Positions 6,849 through 16,288 of a stretch of DNA of 64,000 bases are shown piece after piece. The position numbers and the translations under genes were made by a program. The stretch is from TMED109 sp002684605. Lineage in GTDB: Bacteria; Pseudomonadota; Alphaproteobacteria; TMED109. Numbering within the stretch: position 1 is the stretch's first letter; each line of letters opens with the position of its first letter. The notes beneath the pieces are model-generated. The model worked only from the letters and a program-made list of their open reading frames with translations, was not told where the DNA came from and did no database searches. The stretch lies in contig CAJWSU010000003.1 of the NCBI GenBank assembly GCA_913046335.1, positions 1 through 64,000 of the forward strand. Reading direction: 5' to 3'.

Positions 6849-9374
6849 TTAATTAATTTTGAGATTTTTTAATATAGAAAAAGGAGAATTCATATTTTTT
6901 TTATCTTTTAACCGTGAGTCTTTAAGGTCTTCTTTTTTATTCTTAAGGATATACTTAACTGGATTATTTTCATCTCTCTGGTAATTTAATTTACTTAATA
7001 AAATTTTAAATTGACTATGTGTAATATTAAAATTTTTATTAAATAAAGACATAGTTTTTTTATTTAAAAATAATATATTTTTAGACTTCAAAACGGATTG
7101 AAGATTACTTATTATTTTCTCAGTTAGCTCAACATGATAATAGCCATCTCCTATTAATATAAATTCATTTGCATAAACTAATTCTTTAGGAGCGCGTTTT
7201 AAATTAATCTTTTGCCCTATTGAAGGATAGGGCTCCCTTTGCTTAATTTCAAAAAAAACCTGCCTTAAGTTCCATAAATATTGCACCTGACTTCTTACAA
7301 ATAGTTTTGGCAGCCATATAAATAATCCTCCTATTTTTACTCCAAAGTCATTAAGTTTCTCTTTATCCTCTATAGATAAGCTATTAACTAATTCTTGCAC
7401 CTTGGCAATCTGAATAACTCCTAAAGACTCATTAAGTTGGAAGATAAGGCCTCTAACTTTGCCACTCTTATATTTATTAATGAGAATTGTTAAAGGACTT
7501 ACAATGTTTTTAATAGTGCTCTTTAAATAAGATGTTAGCCTTCTTCTGATTATTTTTTTGTCTGTATCGTCTAATAAAATAAAATTTTTTAGATAAATTC
7601 TTGGTTTAATAATTGAAGGTCCTTTAATCAATTTACCCAATAAATTATTTTTCCAATAAATATTCATTTGATCATCAAAACTTATATCTTTGTCATCACC
7701 AGCATAAAATTGTTCTACTCTATTTTTTAATTCTTTCGATAAAGTTCTTCTAACTACTTTTAAAACCTCTTTTTTATCTTCTGCATTTTTAGAAACTTCA
7801 TTAATGAAACTGAAGCCTTCTATTCTTCCTATAAAATGTCCTTCAACCAAAACTGAATTATCTTTAGAAACACTAGCTATTAAATCACTTTCGCCTTCTA
7901 AATGTTTAGAAAATTTTGCCATTTTATAATCAACAAATCTTTCCACCAAACCTAAATGTAAAGCATCTGATAATCTATTCTCTATATATCTTGCCCTAGT
8001 GCCTAATTCACTTTTTTTACTAATCCAATTTTTATGATTAGCAATATAGTTCCATGTTCTAACATTAGCCAACCTACTTCCTAATAGGTCCAACTCTCCT
8101 TTAATGTTATTTAATTCATCGAGTTTCTTATTAACCCAATTTTCTGGAATTTTTTCCTGATCAAAAATAAAAAAGAATAATTCTTCTAAAAGTTTGGAAT
8201 GTGAATCATCAAAATTTTTTCCGTAATCAGGAATAGAACATATTTCCCATAATAACTTTACTTCTTTTTTTCCATTAAGCTTAGTTACTATATCTTGATT
8301 TTTAGATAAAATTTTTAATAATTTTTCATCTTCTGCTTCCGGACTTAATATTAGGTATGGCTTACTAGGCATTAAACTTAAACTTCTTAGTAAAGTACTT
8401 AAAGTAGAAAAGTCTAGTGAACTATTTCTCCACACCATATTATTAATACTAGGAAAAGTATGACTTTCTATAGAACTTATCATGTGTTGCGTAAAATCTA
8501 AGCATCCTGCAGTAACCCCAAAAGTACCATCTCTTCTATACCTTCCAGCCCTTCCTGCTATCTGCGCTAATTCAGATGTAGTTAAAGGGCGTGTCGTCCT
8601 TCCATCAAATTTATTGATTTTTGCAAATGCTACATGATTAATATCCATATTTAAACCCATACCTATAGCATCAGTTGCTACTAAGTAATCAACTTCACCA
8701 GATTCATACAGCTCTACTTGTGCATTTCTTGTTTTAGGACTTAATGCGCCCAAAACTACAGCTGTGCCCCCATGTTTTCGTTTTACTAATTCAGCTATTT
8801 CATAGACATCATTAACAGAAAAAGACACAATTGCTGACCTTCTAGGCATTCTATGTAACTTAGTTTTTCCTTTATATTGCAAGCTAGAAAAACGTTCCAT
8901 ATTTTTAATGATGATAGAAGGGTATATATATTTTAATAAGATTTCTAAACTATCAGAGCCTAGAAACATAGTTTCTTTATCTCCCTTAACATTTAGAATT
9001 TTGTCTGTAAAAATATGACCTCTATCATTATGATTACAAAGCTGAGCTTCATCTATAGCAACAAAATCTACTTTTAAATCTTTGGGCATGGCTTCAACTG
9101 TACAAACAAAATATTTTGCACTATCTGGAACTATTCGCTCTTCACCTGTAATTAATGCAACATTTAATAAGCCTTTTTTTTTGACTAATTTATCATAAAC
9201 CTCTCTTGCTAAAAGTCTCAAAGGACAACCTATAATGCCTGAAGAAAATTTAATCATACGATTAATAGCGTAATGCGTTTTTCCAGTATTAGTAGGACCT
9301 AATAAAGCTACTATACTTCCAAAATAGTCTTGAGAATTTAAAAAAACTTTTGTTTGTAAATTATTATTTAGCAT
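6849..9374 (-). CDS. SUV3-like superfamily 2 RNA helicase
   Basis: An 841-residue helicase resembling mitochondrial SUV3. Walker A GPTNTGKT is at residues 26-33, the Walker B box reads DEAQ (108-111) and motif VI is AQIAGRAGRYRRDG. After the helicase core (about 350 residues) comes a long lysine-rich C-terminal half with no motif I recognise and a highly basic tail. SUV3 unwinds structured RNA for degradation; that role is inferred here. It lies upstream of the TerB-like, fdxA and carD genes in the same orientation, with a 98-bp gap. The ATG start has only a weak ribosome binding site. Confidence 0.88.
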   Translation of the reverse strand: MLNNNLQTKVFLNSQDYFGSIVALLGPTNTGKTHYAINRMIKFSSGIIGCPLRLLAREVYDKLVKKKGLLNVALITGEERIVPDSAKYFVCTVEAMPKDLKVDFVAIDEAQLCNHNDRGHIFTDKILNVKGDKETMFLGSDSLEILLKYIYPSIIIKNMERFSSLQYKGKTKLHRMPRRSAIVSFSVNDVYEIAELVKRKHGGTAVVLGALSPKTRNAQVELYESGEVDYLVATDAIGMGLNMDINHVAFAKINKFDGRTTRPLTTSELAQIAGRAGRYRRDGTFGVTAGCLDFTQHMISSIESHTFPSINNMVWRNSSLDFSTLSTLLRSLSLMPSKPYLILSPEAEDEKLLKILSKNQDIVTKLNGKKEVKLLWEICSIPDYGKNFDDSHSKLLEELFFFIFDQEKIPENWVNKKLDELNNIKGELDLLGSRLANVRTWNYIANHKNWISKKSELGTRARYIENRLSDALHLGLVERFVDYKMAKFSKHLEGESDLIASVSKDNSVLVEGHFIGRIEGFSFINEVSKNAEDKKEVLKVVRRTLSKELKNRVEQFYAGDDKDISFDDQMNIYWKNNLLGKLIKGPSIIKPRIYLKNFILLDDTDKKIIRRRLTSYLKSTIKNIVSPLTILINKYKSGKVRGLIFQLNESLGVIQIAKVQELVNSLSIEDKEKLNDFGVKIGGLFIWLPKLFVRSQVQYLWNLRQVFFEIKQREPYPSIGQKINLKRAPKELVYANEFILIGDGYYHVELTEKIISNLQSVLKSKNILFLNKKTMSLFNKNFNITHSQFKILLSKLNYQRDENNPVKYILKNKKEDLKDSRLKDKKNMNSPFSILKNLKIN

Positions 9375-9416
9375 TTTATGAAGTCCATTATAAACAAATA
9401 TGTAAACATATATGTA

Positions 9417-9451
9417 GTAAAACTATAACAAATAAACTAAATTAGTTTTAC
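9417..9451. promoter_or_regulatory. Inverted repeat in divergent spacer
   Basis: GTAAAACTA at 9417-9425 is the perfect reverse complement of TAGTTTTAC at 9443-9451, with 17 bases between. It lies in the 108-bp spacer between the helicase gene (minus) and the proline iminopeptidase gene (plus), so it could be an operator. In such AT-rich DNA a 9-bp match can also arise by chance. Confidence 0.25.
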
Positions 9452-9482
9452 ATAAATATTAATTTTTTTAATTAGGTTATTA

Positions 9483-10427
9483 ATGCTAGATCTTTTTCCT
9501 CATATTGAACCTTATGAATATGGTTTACTAGAAGTAGATAATATTCATAAAATTTATTGGGAAAAGAATGGTAATAAAAAAGGCGTTCCGGTTTTAGTTC
9601 TACATGGCGGGCCCGGAGCTGGTGGAAACACATATTTAAGACGTTTTTTTGATCCAAAACATTATAATATTATTATTTTTGATCAAAGAGGAGCAGGAAG
9701 ATCTACTCCTCCAGCCTGTTTGGAAAATAATACAACTCAAGACCTAATAAAAGATATTGAAAAATTAAGAATTTTTTTAAATATCGAAAAATGGATAGTT
9801 TTTGGTGGAAGCTGGGGGTCCTCATTATCTCTAGCTTATTCTCAGGAACACCCAAATAATATTTTAAGTATCGTGTTAAGAGGCGTGTTTCTGTGTAGAA
9901 AAAAAGAAGTAGAATGGTTCTTACATGGAATTAAAAATATTTTTCCTGAATATTGGAATAGATTTAATTCTTTCTTACCCAAAGATGAGAGGAAAAATTT
10001 ATTATTATCTTATTATAAAAGACTTATAAATATTGACCCTATAATAAATGGTGAAGCCGCAGTTTCATGGGCTAGATATGAAGCAAACTGTTCTACTTTA
10101 CTTCCTAATGCATCGATATCTGAAGAATTTGTAGATGTACAAATGGCATTGAATTTAGCAAGAATAGAAGCTCACTATTTTTTAAATCATTTATTTTTAG
10201 AAGAAGGACAGCTTCTAAAAAACATTAATAATATTAAAAATATCCATGGAGATATTATTCAAGGAAGATACGACACCATATGTCCTCCTGAGAGTGCTTA
10301 CGAGCTAGCTAGTATATGGCCAAATGCAAATTTACAAATCATTGAAAAAGCCGGACATAGCTCTTTAGAAGCGCCTATTCAAAAGGCTCTTTTAGAAACA
10401 ATGGCCGCTATGAAAAAACTATTTTAA
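9483..10427 (+). CDS. pip: Proline iminopeptidase
   Basis: Alpha/beta hydrolase of peptidase family S33 that removes N-terminal proline from peptides in the cytoplasm. The oxyanion motif HGGPG is at residues 41-45, DQRGAGRS at 67-74 and the nucleophile elbow GGSWGSS at 108-114 (Ser110). Asp264 in GRYD and His292 in KAGHSS complete the catalytic triad. The length of 314 residues is normal. The ATG start has AGG seven bases upstream. It is the first of three plus-strand genes ending with a sirtuin; no functional link among them is evident. Confidence 0.93.
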   Translation: MLDLFPHIEPYEYGLLEVDNIHKIYWEKNGNKKGVPVLVLHGGPGAGGNTYLRRFFDPKHYNIIIFDQRGAGRSTPPACLENNTTQDLIKDIEKLRIFLNIEKWIVFGGSWGSSLSLAYSQEHPNNILSIVLRGVFLCRKKEVEWFLHGIKNIFPEYWNRFNSFLPKDERKNLLLSYYKRLINIDPIINGEAAVSWARYEANCSTLLPNASISEEFVDVQMALNLARIEAHYFLNHLFLEEGQLLKNINNIKNIHGDIIQGRYDTICPPESAYELASIWPNANLQIIEKAGHSSLEAPIQKALLETMAAMKKLF

Positions 10428-10447
10428 TAAACCAAATAGGAAAAGTA

Positions 10448-11821
10448 ATGAATACTAAATTTTTTCAAGATCATTTAAAAAAATTAAACTTTAACTCAGA
10501 AAATGAAATTATTAAAAAGTTTACTCCTATAATTTCTCAAGATTTTGAAAAAGATAAAATAAACTTTTCCTCTTTTTGGCAAGAATGTGAAGATGAAAAC
10601 AAAAAAGCAAGAGATAAGAAAGAAAAAAAGAAAATAAGAAGCCTTATAGAAGTAACAAAAAAAATATTTTTAAATGATTATGCAAGTAATATATATAACC
10701 GCATAACGGATAATAGGAATAAATTTATAAAGATTGATGAGTTAGTTTTTTCAGCAAATAATATTGTCTCACATATAACGCCTTCTATCGAACAACTAAC
10801 CATCGAAAACAAAAAGATGCTTAAAGATAAAGAAGGTATTGAAACTGACCAAGGCTTATTCTTATCAGCAGTTCTTTCAAATCAATTGGAAGGCAATCAC
10901 TTATGTCATTCTATGCTACTTCCAAGTGAATTAGCGTTAGAAAAACAAGAAGAGTTTATCAAAAGAAAAAAAGTACAATTTGACGGAGCGAGTATTGAAA
11001 AACTTGAAAAGCATGTATTAGTTACACTAGAGAATGGAGAGTATTTGAATGCAGAGGATGAAAGAACATTGCTTCCGCTGGAGGCGGCAATAGACCTAGC
11101 AATATTAGATAAAGATACTGATATTGCTGTTTTACGAGGGGAAGTAGCTAAACATCCCAAATATGCAGGAAATAGAACTTTTGGAGCAGGAATTAATTTA
11201 ACTCATCTTTATCAAGGTCAAATTTCATTTCTTTGGTATATAAAAAGAGACATGGGAGCAGTTAATAAAGTTTTTAGAGGCCTAGCAACTAAATATTACG
11301 AACCAGATAATTCTCTGTTTCCTCTTCAAGAAAAGCCATGGATTGCAACTTTAGATACATTCGCTATAGGTGGAGGCTGTCAATATCTTCTAGTAATGGA
11401 TCATATAATGGCAGAGAATGGAAGTTATATGACTCTTCCAGCCAGAAAAGAGGGTATTATTCCTGGAATGGCGAACCTTAGACTCTGGAGGTTTACTGGT
11501 GATAGAATAGCCAGACAAGCTATTCAAAATGGTTTAACTATTCACTCAAATTCTCCAGATGGAAAATTAATTTGTGACGAAATTGTGGAACAAGGTAAAA
11601 TGGATGAAAGTCTTACCAAAACTATAAATGCTTATACTAATTCTGGAGTAGTGGGATCAGCTAGCAATCGAAGAGCATTTAGAATCGGACAAGAGCCACT
11701 TGATACATTCCGACAATATATGAGTGCCTATTGTCATGATCAAGCTTATTGCCACTTTAGTGATGCACTTATAAAAAATCTAGAATATTATTGGGATGCA
11801 GCATCCAGAAAAGCAAAATAG
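10448..11821 (+). CDS. DpgC-like crotonase-fold protein (putative cofactor-free oxygenase)
   Basis: A 457-residue protein with an N-terminal helical region and a C-terminal crotonase domain. It resembles DpgC, the cofactor-independent (3,5-dihydroxyphenyl)acetyl-CoA 1,2-dioxygenase of glycopeptide antibiotic biosynthesis. Shared features I recognise are AGINLTHLYQGQIS, FAIGGGCQYLLVMD, LPARKEGIIPGMANLRL and the late ASNRRAF. The oxyanion-hole glycines and the long N-terminal helical domain separate it from ordinary enoyl-CoA hydratases. No dpgA, dpgB or dpgD is nearby, so the substrate is open; an aryl-acetyl-CoA or another CoA thioester is an inference. It is 20 bp after pip. Confidence 0.75.
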   Translation: MNTKFFQDHLKKLNFNSENEIIKKFTPIISQDFEKDKINFSSFWQECEDENKKARDKKEKKKIRSLIEVTKKIFLNDYASNIYNRITDNRNKFIKIDELVFSANNIVSHITPSIEQLTIENKKMLKDKEGIETDQGLFLSAVLSNQLEGNHLCHSMLLPSELALEKQEEFIKRKKVQFDGASIEKLEKHVLVTLENGEYLNAEDERTLLPLEAAIDLAILDKDTDIAVLRGEVAKHPKYAGNRTFGAGINLTHLYQGQISFLWYIKRDMGAVNKVFRGLATKYYEPDNSLFPLQEKPWIATLDTFAIGGGCQYLLVMDHIMAENGSYMTLPARKEGIIPGMANLRLWRFTGDRIARQAIQNGLTIHSNSPDGKLICDEIVEQGKMDESLTKTINAYTNSGVVGSASNRRAFRIGQEPLDTFRQYMSAYCHDQAYCHFSDALIKNLEYYWDAASRKAK

Positions 11822-11827
11822 TTTATT

Positions 11828-12571
11828 ATGAGCAAATTAAAATCTTGGGTTAAAGAATTCAATAATATAGTAGTTTTTACTGGTGCTGGCATAAGTACCG
11901 AGTCAGGTATTCCAGATTTCAGAAGTCCTGGTGGTATTTGGACAAAAATGGCCCCAATAATGTTTCAAGATTTTATGTCTTCTAAAGAATCTCAAATAGA
12001 ATCCTGGAGAAGAAAATTTGCAATAGATCAAGATATGAAAATTGCAAAACCTAATATAGGGCATAAGGTTATTTCAAAATTATCTGCCGCTAATAAAGTA
12101 AGCTACGTATTAACTCAAAATATAGATAACTTACACCATGATTCTGGTATTGACCCTAATAAAATTATAGAGCTTCATGGAAATAGTACTTATGCAAAAT
12201 GCTTAGACTGTGAGAAACGCTATGAACTAGATTATATTAGAGAGTTTTTAGAAGATAAAAAAAATAATTATACAAAACCGCCTAAGTGTTTAGATTGTGA
12301 TGGGATTATCAAATCTGCAACTATTTCTTTTGGACAACCTATGCCAGAAAAAGAAATGAAGATAGCTGAAAAAGCTTCAAAAACCTGTGACCTTTTTATA
12401 GTTATAGGCTCTTCTTTAAAAGTATACCCTGCAGCTGGCTTACCAATTCTAGCTAGAAATAATGGTGCTAAATTAGTAATAATAAATAGAGAATCTACAG
12501 AACTAGATTCAATTGCTAATGAAGTGATCAATAAAGAAATAGGGGAAACTTTAAAGACATTATTAATATAA
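11828..12571 (+). CDS. Sirtuin-type NAD-dependent protein deacylase
   Basis: Sir2-family enzyme that removes acyl groups from lysine using NAD. The NAD-binding motif GAGISTESGIPDFRS is at residues 19-33, TQNIDNLH at 96-103 and the catalytic His117 in ELHGN. Zinc is held by Cys125, Cys128, Cys154 and Cys157. The STESGIPDFR version suggests a SIRT4-like or SrtN-like class rather than E. coli CobB, because the Tyr and Arg used for succinyl-lysine recognition are not apparent. It starts 6 bp after the DpgC-like gene. A role in controlling acyl-CoA synthetases by deacylation is plausible but unproven. Confidence 0.9.
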   Translation: MSKLKSWVKEFNNIVVFTGAGISTESGIPDFRSPGGIWTKMAPIMFQDFMSSKESQIESWRRKFAIDQDMKIAKPNIGHKVISKLSAANKVSYVLTQNIDNLHHDSGIDPNKIIELHGNSTYAKCLDCEKRYELDYIREFLEDKKNNYTKPPKCLDCDGIIKSATISFGQPMPEKEMKIAEKASKTCDLFIVIGSSLKVYPAAGLPILARNNGAKLVIINRESTELDSIANEVINKEIGETLKTLLI

Positions 12572-12610
12572 TTTGAAAATATATTAGGTTTTACTGTTGG
12601 TATTATATTT

Positions 12611-12687
12611 TGGTGCCCTGTGTAGGACTCGAACCTACTACCCCAAGTTTAGGAAACTCGTACTCTATCCAGATGAGCTAACAGGGC
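12611..12687 (-). tRNA. tRNA-Arg (anticodon CCU)
   Basis: The reverse strand folds into a full cloverleaf of 77 nt. The acceptor stem pairs GCCCTGT with ACAGGGC, the D stem GCTC with GAGT, the anticodon stem CGAGT with ACTTG, and the T stem GTAGG with CCTAC around TTCGAGT. The anticodon loop is TTCCTAA, giving CCU, which reads AGG arginine codons. The 3' CCA is encoded. It lies convergent to the sirtuin gene and divergent from the fadJ-like gene. Confidence 0.96.
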
Positions 12688-12707
12688 AACCATATTTTAT
12701 TCTTAGC

Positions 12708-12713
12708 ATTATA
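12708..12713 (-). promoter_or_regulatory. Possible -10 box of tRNA-Arg
   Basis: On the minus strand a TATAAT lies about 20 bases before the 5' end of the tRNA. No good -35 hexamer is found at 16-18 bases, so this is only a candidate. Confidence 0.35.
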
Positions 12714-12803
12714 AGTTTGTTTTTAACAATTTATTAATTCGTAATTTTAAATAAAAATTAAATATTATATTAAAAATATTTTATATTTTCTTTCAAATTG
12801 ATG

Positions 12804-12832
12804 TTGTCTACTTATAAGACATAAAGTATAAT
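12804..12832 (+). promoter_or_regulatory. Sigma-70-type promoter of the beta-oxidation operon
   Basis: TTGTCT at 12804-12809 and a perfect TATAAT at 12827-12832 are separated by 17 bases and lie 45 bp before the fadJ-like start codon. This is one of the few promoters in the window with both elements visible. The rest of the 12572-12877 gap contains the tRNA and nothing else that I recognise. Confidence 0.6.
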
Positions 12833-12877
12833 TTAATTTCTGAAATAATTTAGAATAAAAAATTTAAGGAGTTTAAT

Positions 12878-15013
12878 ATGAGTGGTCCGGTTAGTTATGA
12901 ACGTAAAGAAAATATAGGAATTATTACTGTAGATAATCCTCCAGTAAATGCATTATCTCAAGCAGTAAGGGCTGGCTTATCAGATTGTTTAAAAGAAGCT
13001 TTAAATGACTCGTCTGCTGAAGCAATAATTGTTACTGGCGGAGGAAGAACTTTTATGGCCGGGGCTGATATTTCTGAATTTGGAAAACCTACTATGAGTC
13101 CAGATTTAAATACGGTTATATTTGAATATGAAGATAGTAGTAAACCAACTATTGCAGCACTACACGGAACACCTTTAGGTGGAGGCCTTGAAGTTTCTCT
13201 GGGGTGCCATTACCGCGTCGCAAATTCTAAAACATTACTTGGATTACCCGAAGTCAAATTAGGACTTCTACCTGGAGCAGGTGGAACGCAAAGACTCCCA
13301 AGAGTAGTTGGGCCAGAGTTAGCTCTTGAAATGATTACCAGTGGAACTCCTATTCCTGCAAGTAAAGCTCTGAAAGAAGGGCTAATAGAAGAAATGTATG
13401 AAAATACTACTCATGAAGAGTTAATTGATAATGCTATTATATTTGCAAAAAGTATCCTTGAAAATAATGCACACCCTAAAACCAGAGAAAGAAATGAAAA
13501 AATTTCAAATATATCTTCTGATTTATTTGAAAATGCTATCAAAAAAATCACACCTAGACTCAGAGGACGCAAAGGCCCTCTTCGCTGCATTGAAGCAGTA
13601 AGAGGAGCTGTTAATCTTAGCTTCGAAGACGGCATTAAAAATGAGAGAGATTTGTTTCAATTATGTCATGATTCAGAAGAATCAGCTGCTCTTATTCATT
13701 CTTTCTTTTCTGAAAGAATGGCAAATAAAATTCCTGGAATGGATAAAAATACGCCTCTGAGACCAGTTAACAATGCTGTAGTTATTGGATGTGGTACTAT
13801 GGGTGGAGGTATTGCGATGAGTTTTGTAAATGCTGGTATACCTGTAAGTATAATAGAAACTACTAGTGAATTTTTAGAAAAAGGCATGAATATTATCAAA
13901 AATAATTATGCCGCAACTGTTTCTAAAGGTAGGCTTTCGCAAGAAAATATGGATAAAAGAATGAATCTTTTATCCCCTACTTTAGATTGGGATGTAATAA
14001 AAGATGCAGATATTGTTATAGAAGCTGTTTTTGAAGAAATGACAATTAAAAAAGAAATTTTTACTAAAATTGATGCTCTTGCAAAACAAGGAGCTATATT
14101 GGCCTCCAATACTTCAACTTTAGATATTGATGAAATAGCAGATGCTACAAATAGACCAGAAGAAGTAGTTGGGACTCATTTCTTTAGTCCTGCAAATGTA
14201 ATGAGATTATTAGAAATAGTAAGAGGTAGTAGAACAAAAAATGATATTCTTGCTACATTAATGTCCTTGGCTAAAAAAATTAAAAAAGTTGGAATTATTG
14301 CAGGAAATTGTGATGGTTTTGTGGGTAATAGAATGTTCCATCAATATATTCAGCAAGCACATTTATTAGTTGAAGAAGGAGCCACTCCAGAACAAGTAGA
14401 TGCTGTAGCAGAATCATGGGGATGGGCCATGGGACCATTTGCAGTAAATGATTTAGCAGGCAATGACGTAGGGTGGCTGATAAGAAAAAGGCATAAGGCA
14501 GAAAATTATTATGAAGGTAAAAAATATGCTTCTGATGTCGCAGACAAATTATGTGAGCTTGGAAGGTTTGGACAGAAAGTGGGAAAAGGTTTTTATAAAT
14601 ATGACCCTAAAACAAGAAAAAGAGAATCTGACCCTGAAGTACATACAGTAATTGAAGAAGTAAGAAGAGAAAAAGGAGTAAACCCTAGGGAAATTTCTGA
14701 TGAAGAGATACTATCTCGTCTACATGGAGCTTTAATAAATGAAGGCACTCGTATTTTAGAAGAAGGTCATGCTTTTAGAGCCTCCGATATAGATGTATGT
14801 TATGTGAATGGTTATGGATTTGCAGCTCATCGAGGCGGACCTATGTGGCAAGCAGATAAAAATGGTGTCAATAAAGTAGCTAAGGAAATAAATAATCATA
14901 GAAACGCAGATAATTTATCTTGGCCTGAGTCAGACCTCATGAATAAACTAGAAGAATCTAATGGTAAATTAAGTGAATTTGTGCCTGATACATCTAATCC
15001 ATCAAAACGATAA
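12878..15013 (+). CDS. Bifunctional enoyl-CoA hydratase / 3-hydroxyacyl-CoA dehydrogenase
   Basis: A 711-residue FadJ/FadB-type multifunctional enzyme of fatty-acid beta-oxidation. The N-terminal crotonase domain has the oxyanion motif GTPLGGGLEVSL near residue 95 and GLLPGAGGTQRLPR near 127. The dehydrogenase half begins with the Rossmann motif VIGCGTMGGGIAMSF near residue 300 and carries GTHFFSPANVM and GNCDGFVGNRM. It has AAGGAG seven bases before the ATG and a good promoter upstream. The thiolase follows after 15 bp, giving hydration, oxidation and thiolysis from one operon. Chain-length preference cannot be told. Confidence 0.93.
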   Translation: MSGPVSYERKENIGIITVDNPPVNALSQAVRAGLSDCLKEALNDSSAEAIIVTGGGRTFMAGADISEFGKPTMSPDLNTVIFEYEDSSKPTIAALHGTPLGGGLEVSLGCHYRVANSKTLLGLPEVKLGLLPGAGGTQRLPRVVGPELALEMITSGTPIPASKALKEGLIEEMYENTTHEELIDNAIIFAKSILENNAHPKTRERNEKISNISSDLFENAIKKITPRLRGRKGPLRCIEAVRGAVNLSFEDGIKNERDLFQLCHDSEESAALIHSFFSERMANKIPGMDKNTPLRPVNNAVVIGCGTMGGGIAMSFVNAGIPVSIIETTSEFLEKGMNIIKNNYAATVSKGRLSQENMDKRMNLLSPTLDWDVIKDADIVIEAVFEEMTIKKEIFTKIDALAKQGAILASNTSTLDIDEIADATNRPEEVVGTHFFSPANVMRLLEIVRGSRTKNDILATLMSLAKKIKKVGIIAGNCDGFVGNRMFHQYIQQAHLLVEEGATPEQVDAVAESWGWAMGPFAVNDLAGNDVGWLIRKRHKAENYYEGKKYASDVADKLCELGRFGQKVGKGFYKYDPKTRKRESDPEVHTVIEEVRREKGVNPREISDEEILSRLHGALINEGTRILEEGHAFRASDIDVCYVNGYGFAAHRGGPMWQADKNGVNKVAKEINNHRNADNLSWPESDLMNKLEESNGKLSEFVPDTSNPSKR

Positions 15014-15028
15014 TAAAGGAGAGAAAAA

Positions 15029-16222
15029 ATGAGAGAAGCAGTAATAGTATCAACAGCGAGAACTCCAATAGGAAAAGCCTATAGAGGAGCGTTTAACAAT
15101 ACACACGGTGCAGTTTTAGGAGCACACGCAATAAAGCATGCTGTAGAAAAAGTAAATATAGATCCCGCAGAAGTAGAAGATGTAATAATGGGATGTGGAA
15201 CTCCGGAAGGTGCTACAGGAGTAAACATTGCAAGACAAGCTGCAATTAGAGCCGGTCTCCCTGTTACTACTGCAGGTGTTACAGTCAATAGATTCTGTTC
15301 ATCTGGAATGCAAACTATTGCTATGGCAGCTCAGCGCGTAATTGTAGATAATGTTCCTATTGCTATAGGTGGAGGATTAGAATCTATTAGCCTAGTGCAA
15401 AATGATCATGCTAATAAGCATCATATTCATGAAGATTGGATCTTAAATAATAAACCAGAACTATATATGAGTATGCTTGAAACTGCCGAAGTTGTTGCAA
15501 AAAGATATAATATTTCTAGAGACGCAATGGATGAATTCGGATTACAAAGCCAACTAAGAACAGCTGCTGCTCAAAAAGCTGGCTACTTCAATGATGAAAT
15601 AGTTCCATTAAAATCAACTAAGTTAGTTCAAGATAAAGAGTCAGGTGAAATATCTGAGGTAGAAGTAATGCTTGAACAAGATGAAGGAGTTAGAGCAGGG
15701 ACTAATATTGAAGGATTATCTGGTTTAAAAGCTGTTTTAGGAGAGGATAAAACAATAACTGCAGGAAATGCTAGTCAACTATCTGACGGAGCATCCGCAT
15801 GCGTAATTATGGATTCTAAATTGGCAGAACAAAGAAATATAGAGCCTTTAGGAACTTTTAGAGGGCTTGCCGTAAGTGGCTTAGAACCAGATGAGATGGG
15901 TATTGGTCCAGCATTTGCTGTACCAAGACTACTTGAAAGAAATAATCTTAAAATGGATGACATAGATTTATGGGAACTGAATGAAGCTTTTGCTGTGCAA
16001 GTCCTATATTGCAGAGACAAGTTAGGAATTCCAAATGAAAATTTAAATGTTAATGGTGGTGCGATTGCAGTAGGTCATCCTTATGGTATGTCTGGATCAA
16101 GATTAGTCGGACATGCATTAATTGAAGGAAGAAGACGTAAAGCTAAATTTGTAGTTGTGACAATGTGCATAGGCGGTGGTCAAGGAGCTGCAGGCCTATT
16201 TGAGGTAAATCCAGCTAGCTAA
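15029..16222 (+). CDS. Acetyl-CoA acyltransferase (thiolase)
   Basis: Thiolase of 397 residues that cleaves 3-ketoacyl-CoA to acetyl-CoA and a shortened acyl-CoA. The nucleophilic Cys90 lies in NRFCSSGMQT; the histidine motif GGAIAVGHPYGMSG and the second cysteine in CIGGGQGAAG are near the C-terminus. It is the second gene of the operon with the FadJ-like enzyme and has an AAAGGAGAG ribosome binding site. A degradative thiolase is most consistent with the partner. A hairpin terminator follows 12 bp after the stop codon. Confidence 0.94.
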   Translation: MREAVIVSTARTPIGKAYRGAFNNTHGAVLGAHAIKHAVEKVNIDPAEVEDVIMGCGTPEGATGVNIARQAAIRAGLPVTTAGVTVNRFCSSGMQTIAMAAQRVIVDNVPIAIGGGLESISLVQNDHANKHHIHEDWILNNKPELYMSMLETAEVVAKRYNISRDAMDEFGLQSQLRTAAAQKAGYFNDEIVPLKSTKLVQDKESGEISEVEVMLEQDEGVRAGTNIEGLSGLKAVLGEDKTITAGNASQLSDGASACVIMDSKLAEQRNIEPLGTFRGLAVSGLEPDEMGIGPAFAVPRLLERNNLKMDDIDLWELNEAFAVQVLYCRDKLGIPNENLNVNGGAIAVGHPYGMSGSRLVGHALIEGRRRKAKFVVVTMCIGGGQGAAGLFEVNPAS

Positions 16223-16234
16223 TTATATAATTAA

Positions 16235-16266
16235 AGGAAGACCTGCAGATATTTACAGGTCTTCCT
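16235..16266. terminator. Bidirectional hairpin between convergent genes
   Basis: AGGAAGACCTG (16235-16245) and CAGGTCTTCCT (16256-16266) form a perfect 11-bp stem with a 10-base loop. It lies between the convergent thiolase and SDR genes. No long T-run follows on the plus strand. It is the strongest intergenic hairpin I saw in the window. Confidence 0.7.
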
Positions 16267-16288
16267 ATAGCTTTCACGAAATTATTCT

